Of a stretch of 64,000 bases of DNA, positions 1 through 9,631 are shown one piece after another; within the stretch, counting starts at the first letter, position 1, and each line of letters begins with the position of its first letter. This DNA is from DATKAS01 sp963773315 (GTDB taxonomy: Bacteria; Actinomycetota; Acidimicrobiia; Acidimicrobiales; DATKAS01), in the NCBI GenBank assembly GCA_963773315.1, contig CAVZAF010000005.1:434001-498000 (forward strand). The letters are read 5' to 3'. A model generated the notes under the pieces. The model was not told the DNA's origin and did no database searches. It was given only the letters and a program-made list of their open reading frames with translations. The position numbers and the translations under genes were made by a program.

Positions 1-48
1 GGCAAGTCGCGTGCCGCTTTGGGCATCGCGACGAGAAGGGGGAGCTCA

Positions 49-702
49 ATGGCAAGTCTCGGTGCCTACGACACTGACGTCTCGGACATGTACGCCGTGC
101 ACAAGGCGCTCCTCGGCGCGTTTGACACGGCGCCAGATTGCGTCGGCAAGGCCGGCCTTGACGCGGCGCGCGTCGAGATTGCTGGTTCGTTCTACGAGAA
201 CGTGATCGAGTTCCTTCACGTCCATCACACCGGCGAGGACGAGTTGATCTATCCCGTGCTCGAGGAGCGCTGTGAAGGGAGTCGACTCGAGCTCGAGCGG
301 ATCAACGACCAACACAAGCTGTTGGACGCACCAATCGCTGCGGGCCGGTCCGCTGTAGCCGCCTGGCGAGCGACGCCGTCGCCCGACAACGCCCAAGCGG
401 TGATCGACGCGATCGCCTCGATCTCCGAGCCGCTACGGCCCCACCTCGCGGAGGAGGAGACCGTGCTGCTTCCCATTGCCTCGAAGTGGATGAGCCAAGA
501 GGAGTTCGGGATGCTGCCGGCTCACCACATGATGAGCTTTCGCGCGGACAAGCCGTGGCTCATGATGGGGCTCGTGCGAGAGCAGCTCGACCAGGAGCAC
601 CGTGACGCCATGCTCGCGGGTATGCCCCCCGAGATGCGCACGATGTGGATCGAGCACATGGAACCCGCGTTCAACGCCTTCATCGCAGAGGTGCGCGAGT
701 AG
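49..702 (+). CDS. hemerythrin-like HHE domain protein
   Basis: A 217-residue, mostly helical protein. Histidine and acidic residues are spaced as in hemerythrin HHE domains: an H-K pair near residue 18, HVHHTGEDE near 60, a DQHKLLD segment near 87, HLAEEE near 132 and AHHMM near 160. Such domains bind a di-iron centre for oxygen, NO or iron sensing or storage; the role here is unknown. I chose the ATG at 49 because a purine-rich GAAGGGGGAG lies six bases upstream; an in-frame TTG at 19 has no such site. The gene stands alone, convergent with the alcohol dehydrogenase downstream. The family call is good, the function open. Confidence 0.75.
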   Translation: MASLGAYDTDVSDMYAVHKALLGAFDTAPDCVGKAGLDAARVEIAGSFYENVIEFLHVHHTGEDELIYPVLEERCEGSRLELERINDQHKLLDAPIAAGRSAVAAWRATPSPDNAQAVIDAIASISEPLRPHLAEEETVLLPIASKWMSQEEFGMLPAHHMMSFRADKPWLMMGLVREQLDQEHRDAMLAGMPPEMRTMWIEHMEPAFNAFIAEVRE

Positions 703-752
703 ACGAGATGCGGCTCAGACGGCGATGAGCTCGTTGTCATCCCTCTTGGCGC

Positions 753-1796
753 TCAAGTCCGGGTCAGGACGACCTTCAGTGCGCCGGTGTCGGCTGCGTT
801 GGCGAAGACCTCGTAGGCCTCCTCGAACTGGCCGAGGGTGAAGTGATGGGTCACGAACCGACTGGCCTCGAGCTGATGGCTGATCAGGAGGCGGAGCAGT
901 GTCGGAGTGGTGAAGGTGTCGACGAGCCCGGTCGTGATCGTGAGATCGCGGATCCAGAGGTCCTCGAGGTGCAATGTCACCGGTTCGCCGTGAACCCCGA
1001 TGTTCGCGACGTGACCTCCGGGGCGAGCCAACCGCACCGCCTGTTCGAAGGCCGCCGGTACGCCGACAGCCTCGATCGACACGTCGGCCCCGAGGCCGCC
1101 AGTCAGCTCGGCGACGATCGCGTCAGCATCCTCGACCGAGTTGTTGATGGTGATGTCGGCGCCGAACCGCTTCGCAGCCTCCAACCGGATGTCGCTCAGG
1201 TCGATGGCCACGATGTGACTCGGACTGAAGAGCCGCGCACCCATGATGGCTGCGAGCCCAATCGGACCCGCGCCCACGACCGCCACCACATCGCCCGGCC
1301 GCACGACCCCGTTCAGCACCCCCACCTCGTAACCCGTCGGGAGGATGTCGGCGAGCATCAGGATCTCCTCGGCCGCGACGCCGGCGGGCACCTTGTAAGT
1401 GGAGGTGTCGGCAAACGGAACTCGCACGTACTCGGCCTGGGTGCCGTCGATCTTGTGGCCCAGGATCCAACCGCCCCCGCCGAGACACTGGCCATACCGT
1501 GCTTCCCGGCAGAAGCGACAGCTACCGCACGCGGTGATGCACGAGACGAGAACCTCGTCACCTACCTCGAGCGTCCGCACGCCATCGCCCACGGCCTCGA
1601 CTGTGCCTACTGCTTCGTGGCCGAGGATCCGGCCGTCGGTCACTGCGGGGACGTCTCCCTTGAGGATGTGCAGATCGGTGCCACAGATGGTGACGGCATC
1701 GACGCGGACGATCGCATCGGTGTCACTCAAGATCGTCGGCTTCGGGACATCCTCCCAAGCCTTCTGGCCTGGACCGTGATAAACGAGCGCCTTCAT
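753..1796 (-). CDS. zinc-dependent alcohol dehydrogenase (MDR family)
   Basis: A 347-residue medium-chain dehydrogenase/reductase. Catalytic-zinc residues are visible in ICGTDLH and GHEAVG near the N-terminus. The structural-zinc loop is CGSCRFCREARYGQC near residue 95, and the Rossmann glycine motif is VVGAGPIGLAA near 170. It should oxidise an alcohol with NAD(P). The LHILKGD segment resembles threonine- and sorbitol-dehydrogenase-like members. The ATG at 1796 follows a strong AGGAGG; a longer in-frame extension up to 2114 lacks family similarity. It is divergent from the GNAT gene. The substrate cannot be read from sequence. Confidence 0.88.
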   Translation of the reverse strand: MKALVYHGPGQKAWEDVPKPTILSDTDAIVRVDAVTICGTDLHILKGDVPAVTDGRILGHEAVGTVEAVGDGVRTLEVGDEVLVSCITACGSCRFCREARYGQCLGGGGWILGHKIDGTQAEYVRVPFADTSTYKVPAGVAAEEILMLADILPTGYEVGVLNGVVRPGDVVAVVGAGPIGLAAIMGARLFSPSHIVAIDLSDIRLEAAKRFGADITINNSVEDADAIVAELTGGLGADVSIEAVGVPAAFEQAVRLARPGGHVANIGVHGEPVTLHLEDLWIRDLTITTGLVDTFTTPTLLRLLISHQLEASRFVTHHFTLGQFEEAYEVFANAADTGALKVVLTRT

Positions 1797-1920
1797 GAGC
1801 GGACCTCCTCTTTGCCTCAACCCCCACCATGAGCGCGTTGGAGCGTGACCGAGTAGAGGCGAAAGGCACCTCCGTACGAGATCGTGCCGTTCGGCCCTGT
1901 TCCGGCCGAGCGATCTCGGG

Positions 1921-2445
1921 TTGGATGGACACGTGGATGTCGATGTGCCGGTTTGGAAGCTGCTCGACGGCCGCGAGATCTCCATCCGGCCGATCTCACC
2001 GGCCGACGGCGATGCCCTCGTGCGGTTCCACCAACGCCTCAGCGACGAAACGACGCGGCTGCGCTTCTTCGTGCTCCACCCGGAGCTCGCGTCCACAGAG
2101 GTCGTGTACTTCACTCATGTCGACCATCACGACCGTGAGGCGCTGCTCGCGCTCGTGGGGGACGACATCGTCGGTGTCGGTAGGTACGACCGCATGCCCC
2201 AGACGAGCGACGCAGAGGTGGCGTTCGTCGTCGCCGACGGCTGGCAAGGGACGGGCATCGGCACGCATCTGCTCGAACACCTCGTACGCCGGGCGACGGC
2301 AGAAGGTGTCACCCGATTCTTCGCGGACACGCTCGCCGAGAACTACCGCATGCGTGGGGTCTTTCGCGGCTCAGGGCTACTCACCGACTCGGTGACGCGG
2401 GCCAATGTCGTCCACGTCGTTCTCGACCTCCGACTCTGCCCCTGA
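1921..2445 (+). CDS. GNAT family N-acetyltransferase
   Basis: A 174-residue acetyltransferase. It opens with DGREISIRPISPADGDAL and LRFF, the N-terminal pattern of GNAT domains that are often fused to NDP-forming acyl-CoA synthetases or act as protein-lysine acetyltransferases. The acetyl-CoA pyrophosphate loop reads GWQGTGIGTHLLEHL near residue 106. It is a free-standing domain here, with no ligase or cyclic-nucleotide-binding domain attached. The start is uncertain: TTG at 1921 gives a full N-terminus but has no clear ribosome binding site. The acceptor is unknown; lysine acetylation is only a possibility from family resemblance. Confidence 0.75.
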   Translation: MDGHVDVDVPVWKLLDGREISIRPISPADGDALVRFHQRLSDETTRLRFFVLHPELASTEVVYFTHVDHHDREALLALVGDDIVGVGRYDRMPQTSDAEVAFVVADGWQGTGIGTHLLEHLVRRATAEGVTRFFADTLAENYRMRGVFRGSGLLTDSVTRANVVHVVLDLRLCP

Positions 2446-2463
2446 GCGACTCCGAGCAGCTCG

Positions 2464-2996
2464 TCACCGGCGCGCCGGAGCGTACGAGGTGAGCGAGCCA
2501 CCCCAAGCCTCAGCCCGATCGGCTTCGCCGGCCAGCAGATGGTTCTCGCTGTCGACGACGAAGCTCTCGGGCTCGGCAGCGAGGTGATAGCCGAGCTCCG
2601 CCAGTCGTCTCCCTATCCCCTTCGAGGCCCGGCCGGTGAGCAATGCGGGAGCGTCGGTCCGTGTGTCGAAAGCGGCGGCGGCACGGGGCGCGGTCGCGGG
2701 CAACCGTGAAACCAATCCCGGAGACCTTCACCTTCCGCGTCCGGATCGAGATCCATCGTCTTGCCGGGCTTGTGCGCCGCGTCTCGGCCGACCTGCCTGG
2801 ATCGCGTGCTCGACATGCTGTGCACGTGGGTCGGGCCCCCGACGACCAACAGGTCCGCGGCCGCCACGAGATCCGCCGTGGCCCCCTCGACGGAGACCAC
2901 GTCCACCTCGAACTCTCGGCCGAGACCCGCCCCTATGTGGTTCGCGACGACGTGGGTGTTTCCGTATATCGACTCGTAGACGATCAGTGCGCGCAT
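2464..2996 (-). CDS. flavodoxin family protein (apparent frameshift)
   Basis: The two halves of one flavodoxin lie in different frames. The N-terminal half starts at the ATG at 2996 and has the FMN-phosphate loop YESIYGNTH near residue 10 and GGPTHVHSMS near 65. The C-terminal half, from about 2712 downward, continues with family-like sequence (SRLPATAPRAAAAFDTR, then KGIGRRLAELGYHL). The switch lies after GLRDWF at about 2703-2712 and needs one missing base. Restored, the protein is about 177 residues, normal for small actinobacterial flavodoxins that carry electrons by FMN. It may be an assembly error or a recent mutation. Confidence 0.7.
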
Positions 2997-3047
2997 GATC
3001 GGAGCATGGGCTGGCGATGGATCTCGTGGTAGGGCCAAAGGTAACTT

Positions 3048-3521
3048 TCAAGTCCCGAGCTGCGACTTGGCGTTGTGGGTGATGCTCTCGCGTGACTCCA
3101 GGCCGACCGCGTCTCGGAGCTCTTGGGTGTCTCGCATCAGATCGTCGTCGTCGTAACGGTCGGACAGATGCTCCATCAGGTCCGCGACACCGTCGGCGAG
3201 AGCGTTGAGCTTGTGTTGGGTTGCCTGGTTCTCGCGGGTCTGACTGTTCTGCAGCAGCGCGACTATCAGGAAGGTGATGATCGTGGTGGTGGTGTTGATC
3301 TCGAGCTGATACGTGGCGTCGAGGAACTGGCTGAACGAACGAGTCACCAGCACTGTGACCGATCCCTGGATGAGCCATACCAGCACCAACAAGAGACAGA
3401 ACGCGAAGAACGGGGCGCGGCTGGCGAGCCCTGCGGCCCCGCTGGCAAAGCGGTCGAAGAACCCGACGTCGCTCGACACCTCACTCGGGAGCTCGACGCC
3501 GCGGGTCGATCGTGGCTTCAT
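3048..3521 (-). CDS. low-affinity iron permease family membrane protein
   Basis: A protein of about 157 residues. A basic N-terminus is followed by two hydrophobic membrane spans (FFAFCLLLVLVWLIQG near residue 40 and TIITFLIVALLQN near 80), then a soluble, charged C-terminus. The order and the LEINTTTTIITFLIVALLQNSQ-type core match the bacterial low-affinity iron permease family, whose biochemical role in bacteria is poorly established. The start may be the ATG at 3521 or a TTG at 3539 that would overlap the upstream STAS gene. It lies directly behind that gene, so the two are probably co-transcribed. Confidence 0.7.
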   Translation of the reverse strand: MKPRSTRGVELPSEVSSDVGFFDRFASGAAGLASRAPFFAFCLLLVLVWLIQGSVTVLVTRSFSQFLDATYQLEINTTTTIITFLIVALLQNSQTRENQATQHKLNALADGVADLMEHLSDRYDDDDLMRDTQELRDAVGLESRESITHNAKSQLGT

Positions 3522-3531
3522 GGCGGCTTCG

Positions 3532-3942
3532 TCACGCAACGCTGATCGGGTCGCTCACCAAGTAGAGACGGGGGCGTGCGTCGTCGAGGCGCTGCGCCGG
3601 TTCTTCGATGAGTCCGGCCAGCCCGCACACGTCGAGCAAACGCTTCGCGCACCTTGACGGCGAACGCACCGTCAGCCCACGCGAGTGCGCGCGCAGGAAG
3701 TCCCGGGCCCGCACGATGACGGTCACGGTCCCAGCACCCATGAACTTCACCCCGCTCAGGTCGACGACGACCTCGGCGTCGTCGAGCGCGATCCCCCGGG
3801 CCATGGCTTCCGACAGCTCGGCGAGTGTCGAGATGTCGTGGTCGCCGTACAGCGACACGACAGTACGGTCGGCCTCGCGCTCGACGACCGTTCTCGGGTC
3901 GGGGCGAAAGGGGCTGACGACAGCGGATCCCTCACGTGCCAT
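3532..3942 (-). CDS. STAS domain protein (anti-sigma antagonist-like)
   Basis: A 136-residue STAS domain of the SpoIIAA/RsbV type. It has the GDHDISTLAEL N-terminal strand-helix and the VVVDLSGVKFMGAGTVTVIV core near residue 62. Family antagonists are switched by phosphorylation of a serine in a core resembling FMDSSG; here that position reads MGAG, so the usual phospho-acceptor is missing. A strong AGGAGG precedes the ATG at 3942. No anti-sigma kinase gene is nearby. It may act unregulated, partner differently, or serve only as a binding domain. Confidence 0.8.
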   Translation of the reverse strand: MAREGSAVVSPFRPDPRTVVEREADRTVVSLYGDHDISTLAELSEAMARGIALDDAEVVVDLSGVKFMGAGTVTVIVRARDFLRAHSRGLTVRSPSRCAKRLLDVCGLAGLIEEPAQRLDDARPRLYLVSDPISVA

Positions 3943-4155
3943 GGTGTTCCTCCTGGAGTCGATCGAACCGATCGCGCTACCAGGGTCCAGAGCATCGCTC
4001 CCGAGTCAGCCGAATGGCCGGCCCGACACGTGGGGCTCTTGTCGTGTCAGTCGGACCATACACCTATTCGCCGCCGACGCTGATCGCGACAGGGTCCGAC
4101 CGAAGCCATTCGCGCTGCTGTCCCAATTGTACGACCGCTGGGCCGCTTGCTTCCA

Positions 4156-6511
4156 ATGGTGTTCGCAGCGACTATCCCCGACGTGTTCGGTGACGACGAG
4201 CTTCGGCTCGAGCGCGCGTACCTCGATGCTGCCTACGACCGAGTCCTGGCCATGCGCGGCTCGGCTGAGCGTATGGCCGGCGCGGCCCGGCTCACTGAGA
4301 CCAGGAGTGCGCAGGCCCTCTTCGAGCGCGACAGCGCCATCGCCCATGCCGGCCACCGGCTGGCTGCCCTCGACATCGCCAAAGACCGCCTGCTCGTAGG
4401 TCGACTCGACCTCACGGACGGCAGCTGCCTCTACGTCGGTCGCGTGGCGGTCGCTGACGAGCACGGCGACCCGCTCGTCGTCGACTGGCGTGCGCCGGCC
4501 GCCGAGCCGTTCTACCGGGCCTTGCCCCAAAACCCCATGGGCGTCGTGCGCCGACGCCACTTCCGTTGGCGACACGGCGAGCTCGTCGGGCTGGAGGACG
4601 AAGTCTTCGACGTCTCCGCCGCGGGCGAGGCCGGGCTCCACCTCGTGGGCGAGGGCGCACTCATGGCTGCGCTCGATGCGCCGCGGACCGGTCGCATGCA
4701 CGACGTCGTCGCAACGATCCAAGCCGAGCAGGATGTCGTGATCCGTCGCCCCCGCGCCGGCGTGACGGTCGTGCAAGGGGCGCCTGGCACAGGCAAGACA
4801 GCAGTGGCGCTCCACCGCGCCGCGTACCTCCTGTACGCCGAGCGGACGCACCTGGCCGGCGCGGTGCTCTTCGTCGGTCCGTCGACGACGTTCCTGCGAT
4901 ACGTCGAGGACGTCGTCCCCTCCCTTGGTGAGGACAGGGTCGTGCTGGCAACACCCGCCGATCTCGGTCCCGCGGTCGACGTGTCGAAGGTCGACCCACC
5001 CGCCGCCGCCAGCGGTCAAGGGCGACCTCCGCATGGTCGACGTCCTCGCCCGAGCGGTCCGTGCTCACGAGCGAGCACCGCTCGCGGGCATCGAGCTGTG
5101 GGCGGGGCGGTTCCGTCTCGCCGTCGACCACGACCAGCTCGCGGCCATCGTGACGACGGCGAGGCGACGGTCGACCACGCACAACGGCGGCCGGCCGCTG
5201 GTGGAGCGCCTTCTCCTGCGCACGCTGGACGCCGCATACCGCAACGGCCTCGAACGCGACTACCGGATCGGTCGCATCGGCGCGGAGGGAGTCCGCTACG
5301 CGCCCGACCTCCTCGAGGTGCTGGACCGAGGTGCGCTCGCGCAGGCAGTGCACACCATCTGGCCGCTGCTCACTCCCGAAGTGCTCGTGCGTCGTCTCCT
5401 CGCGTCTCCCAACCGCCTCGCGAATGCCGGGCGCGACATCCTCACGGAGGAGGAGCTCGACGCGCTGTCACCATCGAACGACGCGGACGACGGATGGAGC
5501 GAAGCCGACGTCACTCTGCTCGACGAGGCCGACGTGCTCCTTGGTCCCGTTCCGACGCGCTCTCGGCGCAACGGTGCGCGGCGACAGTCGCTCGACCACG
5601 TGGCCGAGCGGATCATCGAAGAACGACTGCCGGATTGCCCGCGCTGTGGGCGCCCGCTCGAGTACCGGCCCGGCGAGGCATCGGGCAGCGACCGGCTGGA
5701 GTGCCGCGAGTGCAAGGTCAGGTACGCGACGACCACACTCATGGGTGATTCCGCTGCCAATGAGCTGCACGGCGTGTACGAGGAGCTCAGCAACCAGTTC
5801 GCTTCCGGAGAACTGCCGACCCTGCGTCCGGCCGACGTGCGCTACGGCCATGTCGTGGTCGACGAGGCGCAAGATCTTTCGCCGATGCAGTGGCGCGCGG
5901 TCGCTCGACGATGCCCAGCGCAGTCGTTCACCCTCGCAGGCGACGAAGCGCAGGCAGTCCGCGCCGGCTCGGCGGCGACGTGGGACCGCATCCTCGAGGC
6001 GCTCGACGTCGCAGCCGACTCGGTGTCGCGCCACGAGCTCACGGTGAATTACCGCACCCCAGCCGAAGTGATGGAGATGGCAGCCCGTCTGCTCGAGCAG
6101 TTCGCACCGCACCTGCATCCGGCCCGCTCTGTCCGCACCTCTGGGGTCGGTCCGCGCCGCGTGCACACCGGCAACCGCGCGCTGGCGGCGGCGGACATCG
6201 CAAGCGCGGTCACCGACATCCGCAGCGAGGTCGGACCGGGGCTGGTGGCAGTAGTCGGTTCGGCGCACCTGGTCCGCGACCGTGACAACGGCGTCGAGCA
6301 TCTCACCGCCGTCGACGCGAAGGGGTTGGAGTTCGACGGCGTCGTCGTCGCGGATCCTGAGGCCATCGTCCGCGAGTCGCCGGGAGCGACGGGTATGGCG
6401 CGCCTCTACGTCGCGCTCACCCGGGCGACGACACGGCTCACGATCCTCGCACCGGCGCCGCCCGGCCCGCCGCTCGACGACGCGCTGGGAGCGTTCGAGC
6501 CGATCGGCTGA
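4156..6511 (+). CDS. helD: HelD-type RNA polymerase-associated helicase-like ATPase (apparent frameshift)
   Basis: A superfamily-1 ATPase of about 784 residues, split by a frame change at about 5000-5012 inside a CCG-rich run. The first part carries a coiled N-terminal region, VVDWRAPAAEPFYRA and Walker A GAPGTGKTAVALHR near residue 215. The second part carries VVVDEAQDLSPMQW, AGDEAQAVR, TVNYRTPAEVMEMA and the C-terminal DAKGLEFDGVVV and YVALTRATTRLTIL motifs. HelD proteins release stalled or rifampicin-bound RNA polymerase. An unusual CPRCG...CRECK zinc-ribbon-like insert lies near 5635-5720. The ATG at 4156 was chosen over TTG 4147; neither has a clear ribosome binding site. Confidence 0.8.
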
Positions 6512-6540
6512 CCTGGGCTACACAGCGCGAAACTCTCGCC

Positions 6541-6912
6541 GTGCTGCGACTGGGAACGATCGTGCTCGGGGCCGACGATGTCGTGCGGGCCGTCGCGTTT
6601 TGGGCTGAGGCGTTCGGCTACGAAGTGGTCACGTTTCCGGATGCCGATGACGGCTTCACGATCCTGGTCCCGCCCGATCGCGTCGGAACCCGGATCGCCG
6701 TGCAGCGGTCGGCCACTCCGGCACAGGAGCAGCCGCGGGTCCACATCGATCTCGTGGTCGACAGCAAGTCCGAACAGTCTTCGGAGATCGACCGACTCGT
6801 GGCGCTGGGTGCGAGTCGCGTGGCGTGGAGCTACCCCATCGACCCTGACTTCGTGGTGTTGGCCGACACCGAAGGCAACCGCTTTTGCGTCGTCGACGCC
6901 AGCCACGACTGA
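6541..6912 (+). CDS. VOC family glyoxalase-like protein
   Basis: A 123-residue protein with a single vicinal-oxygen-chelate fold: LGTIVLGADDVVRAVAFWAEAFGYE at the start, HIDLVVD in the middle and VVLADTEGNRFCVVD at the end. The EGNRFCVVD ending is typical of small actinobacterial members of unknown function, not of true glyoxalase I. The GTG start at 6541 lies 29 bases after helD. It sits tightly upstream of the SMP-30 gene on the same strand and may share its transcript. Confidence 0.75.
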   Translation: MLRLGTIVLGADDVVRAVAFWAEAFGYEVVTFPDADDGFTILVPPDRVGTRIAVQRSATPAQEQPRVHIDLVVDSKSEQSSEIDRLVALGASRVAWSYPIDPDFVVLADTEGNRFCVVDASHD

Positions 6913-6981
6913 CGGACGCGCTTGACGCAGCGCGCCGCGACTGTGACTCTCGCACGCGACCTGAGCACCGAGGGGGTACGG

Positions 6982-7905
6982 GTGGCAGATCTTCGTTTGG
7001 TGTGCGACGGACTCCGCTTCCCGGAGGGCCCGATCGCCATGGATGACGGCACTGTCGTGGTCGTCGAGATCCAGAGCGGCACGTTGGCCCGTGTCAGCCC
7101 CGACGGTGACGTCACACGGGTGGCGGACACAAAAGGCGGACCGAACGGCGCCGCGATCGGACCGGACGGGAAGGTGTACGTCTGCAACAACGGTGGCTTC
7201 GAGTGGGCTGAGTTCAATGGCATGACCGCACCGGGCCCGCAGCCAGCCGACTACATCGGCGGGCGGATCCAGCGCGTCGACATCGACACGGGGGCGGTCG
7301 AGGACATCTACACCGAGTGCGACGGGTTCGGGTTGCGAGGGCCGAACGACATCGTCTTCGACGACCTGGGCGGCTTCTACTTCACCGACCTCGGCAAGAC
7401 GCGGGCGCGCGAGGTCGACAAGGGCGGCGTGTACTACGCGGCGGCCGACGGCTCCTCGATCAAGAACGTCGTCTACGGGCTCGACCACGCCAACGGCATC
7501 GCTCTGTCACCGGACGGCGGCCGCGTGTACGTGGCCGAGACGATGACCGGGCGACTGTGGTCGTGGGACATCGAGTCGCCTGGCGTCTTCAAGCCCGGCA
7601 CGACACCCATCGCGCCAGGCACGTTGCACTACGACTTCGAGGGCTTCCAGCTCCTCGACTCGATGGCCGTCGACAGCGAGGGCAACGTCTGCGTCGCCAC
7701 GCTGGTCACTGGGGCGATCAGCGTGATCAGTCCCGAGGGCAAGATGGTCGAGCAGATCCGGGTGCCGAAGTACGACGTGTTCGTCACGAACATCTGCTTC
7801 GGTGGGCCTGACCTTCGCACCGCGTACATCACCTCTTCGGGCCTCGGCCTCCTCTACGCGATGGAGTGGCCAGTGCCCGGATTGCGACTCAGCTACAACG
7901 CGTAG
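6982..7905 (+). CDS. SMP-30/gluconolactonase-like beta-propeller protein
   Basis: About 307 residues. Repeating beta-propeller strands and the family's metal-site segments are visible: FPEGPIA near residue 12, GGPNGAAIGPDGKVYVCNNGG near 50, GPNDIVFDD near 115 and HANGIALSPDGGRVYVAET near 155. SMP-30 proteins hydrolyse sugar lactones or related esters with a divalent metal. The GTG at 6982 was chosen because GAGGGGG lies five bases upstream; an in-frame TTG at 6922 has no such support. It ends exactly where the convergent SDR gene ends. The substrate is unknown. Confidence 0.8.
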   Translation: MADLRLVCDGLRFPEGPIAMDDGTVVVVEIQSGTLARVSPDGDVTRVADTKGGPNGAAIGPDGKVYVCNNGGFEWAEFNGMTAPGPQPADYIGGRIQRVDIDTGAVEDIYTECDGFGLRGPNDIVFDDLGGFYFTDLGKTRAREVDKGGVYYAAADGSSIKNVVYGLDHANGIALSPDGGRVYVAETMTGRLWSWDIESPGVFKPGTTPIAPGTLHYDFEGFQLLDSMAVDSEGNVCVATLVTGAISVISPEGKMVEQIRVPKYDVFVTNICFGGPDLRTAYITSSGLGLLYAMEWPVPGLRLSYNA

Positions 7906-8763
7906 TCATCGCGGCGTGCCCGGGCCGATGGGCGTGCTCAGCTCGCCACTCCAGTCGTCCCAAGGCTGCGGGTTCTGCGCGTAGCCGCCGCTCGCGCTCC
8001 AACCGCCGTCGACGCTCAACACGACGCCGGTCACGAAGCTCGACGCGTCAGAGGCGAGGAACAAGAAGGGGCCGACGAGCTCGGGAAGCTCCCCCATGCG
8101 CCGCATCGGTGTGCGGCTGCGCATCCAGTCGGCCATCCCCGAGTCTTCGAGGAGCGTGCGCGTCATCTCGGAGATGAAGAAGTTCGGCGCCAGAGCGTTC
8201 ACTCGAAGGTTGCGGTCACCCCACTCGCACGCAAGCAACCTCGTCAGCTGGTTCACGCCGCCCTTGGCTGCGAAGTAGCCAGCCGTGCGGTTCTCGGCTC
8301 CGGCGTTGCCGAAGATCGACGAGAGGTTGATCACGCTGCCGCCGCCGTCGCGCAACATCTCGGGCGCGGCCGCCCTGGTCATGTAGAAGAGGCCGACGAG
8401 GTCGGTGCCCACCATCTTGGCGAACATCTCCGGCTCGCAGCGCTCTGTGCGCACGAGACGATCGTCTGCCCATCCGGCGTTGTTGACGAGGATGTCGATG
8501 TGACCGAAGGCGCTCATCGCCTCGCGGACGACGGCTTCGCAGTCTTCGTAGATCGTCACGTCGCCGACGACCGCAACACATCGACGCCCCAAACCCTCGA
8601 CGAGCCGCTTCGTGTCTTCGAGCTTGTCCTTCGAGCGCGCGGTCACCACAACGTCGGCGCCAGCCGACGCCAGCACCTCCGCGAAGAGCACTCCCAACCC
8701 GTAGGACGCGCCGGTGACGACGGCGACCTTGCCATCCAGTCGGAAAGTGTCGGTCAGATCCAT
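7906..8763 (-). CDS. short-chain dehydrogenase/reductase (SDR)
   Basis: A 285-residue classical SDR. The cofactor motif is TGASYGLG near residue 17. NNAGW near 94, a serine in INLSSIFG near 145, and the YFAAKGG active-site tyrosine/lysine pair near 162 follow. SVDGGWSASGG near the end is typical of FabG-like enzymes. It should reduce or oxidise a carbonyl or alcohol with NAD(P). It runs convergent to the SMP-30 gene with abutting stop codons. Substrate not inferable. Confidence 0.88.
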   Translation of the reverse strand: MDLTDTFRLDGKVAVVTGASYGLGVLFAEVLASAGADVVVTARSKDKLEDTKRLVEGLGRRCVAVVGDVTIYEDCEAVVREAMSAFGHIDILVNNAGWADDRLVRTERCEPEMFAKMVGTDLVGLFYMTRAAAPEMLRDGGGSVINLSSIFGNAGAENRTAGYFAAKGGVNQLTRLLACEWGDRNLRVNALAPNFFISEMTRTLLEDSGMADWMRSRTPMRRMGELPELVGPFLFLASDASSFVTGVVLSVDGGWSASGGYAQNPQPWDDWSGELSTPIGPGTPR

Positions 8764-8836
8764 TGCCCCATCCCCCTTGTCGATGTCCGCCCAGCGTGGA
8801 GGATGCGCGGCGATCCTTCAAGTGCGGCGCAGTGGG

Positions 8837-9589
8837 CTAAGCGCCGAGGAACGCTCGAACCTCAGCGACGACTTCGTCGGCGCTCGAGAAGAACCCGCCG
8901 ATGTGGTCGGCTCCGTGCACCGGACAGAAGCGGCCACCGGCAGCCTCGGTCAGGTCGCGGGCCGCCTCCCACCACCATTCGCCGGTCCCGACGTAGCACA
9001 GCATCGGAAGCGGCATCGGGTCGTCTTCGACTGCGAGCTGCTCGAAGCTGCCTTCGGTTGATGCTGCACACGCCAACGGATCGTTACGTCCGGTGAAGAG
9101 CAACCGGAGTCCGGCCGGCATGAATGGAAAGAGCTCGTTCCACACGCGGTCCCAATCACCAGAGCGAAAAACCTCGAGCTCCGACTCGAACAGGTTCCTC
9201 CGGACCGCTCCTTTCAGGCCGGGCAAGCTGCCTCCGAGCACGATCGAACGGGCGCGAGCGGGACGCAGGCGGGCGAATGCCTCGGTGACTGTCGCTCCGA
9301 ACGAGTAACCCCAGACATGAGCAGCGTCGATTCCTTCCGCGTCGAGAACCGCATCGAGATGGTCGGCTCGCGCTGTGAGCGTGTAGTCGGCGCTCGCATG
9401 TGGCTTGTCGCTCTCGCCGAAGCCGAGAGGGTCGATCATGATCAGTCGGAAGCGGTCACCCAACAGCTGCGGATAGCCCGCGTCGACCCAATCGACCGCA
9501 GCTTGCAAGTAGCCGGGTACCAGGACGAGCGGCTCCCCTTCACCCGCGGTGACGTAGCTGAGGCGGTGACCGTGCGACGCGACTTCCAT
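8837..9589 (-). CDS. alpha/beta-hydrolase
   Basis: A 250-residue alpha/beta-hydrolase. The oxyanion region is VLVPGYLQ near residue 23, followed by DPLGFGESDKP near 53. The nucleophile elbow is GYSFGAT near 94, and a late HGADHIGGF histidine near 225 completes a plausible Ser-Asp-His triad. The length suits esterases, epoxide hydrolases or C-C bond hydrolases of ring-cleavage pathways; which one cannot be decided. It follows the SDR on the same strand with a gap of about 70 bases. Confidence 0.82.
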   Translation of the reverse strand: MEVASHGHRLSYVTAGEGEPLVLVPGYLQAAVDWVDAGYPQLLGDRFRLIMIDPLGFGESDKPHASADYTLTARADHLDAVLDAEGIDAAHVWGYSFGATVTEAFARLRPARARSIVLGGSLPGLKGAVRRNLFESELEVFRSGDWDRVWNELFPFMPAGLRLLFTGRNDPLACAASTEGSFEQLAVEDDPMPLPMLCYVGTGEWWWEAARDLTEAAGGRFCPVHGADHIGGFFSSADEVVAEVRAFLGA

Positions 9590-9631
9590 TGTCCTACCCC
9601 AACTTCCGACCGCGTCACGCTAAGTGGGGCT

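Noticed and set aside
843..1832. Long open frame opposite the alcohol dehydrogenase
   Set aside because: It is the mirror of a well-conserved gene, has atypical composition and no ribosome site. High GC gives many such long false frames.
9595..9625. Hairpin CCCCA...TGGGG after the alpha/beta-hydrolase
   Set aside because: The stem is short with a bulge and a long loop, and it lies between co-directional gene ends; not a convincing terminator.
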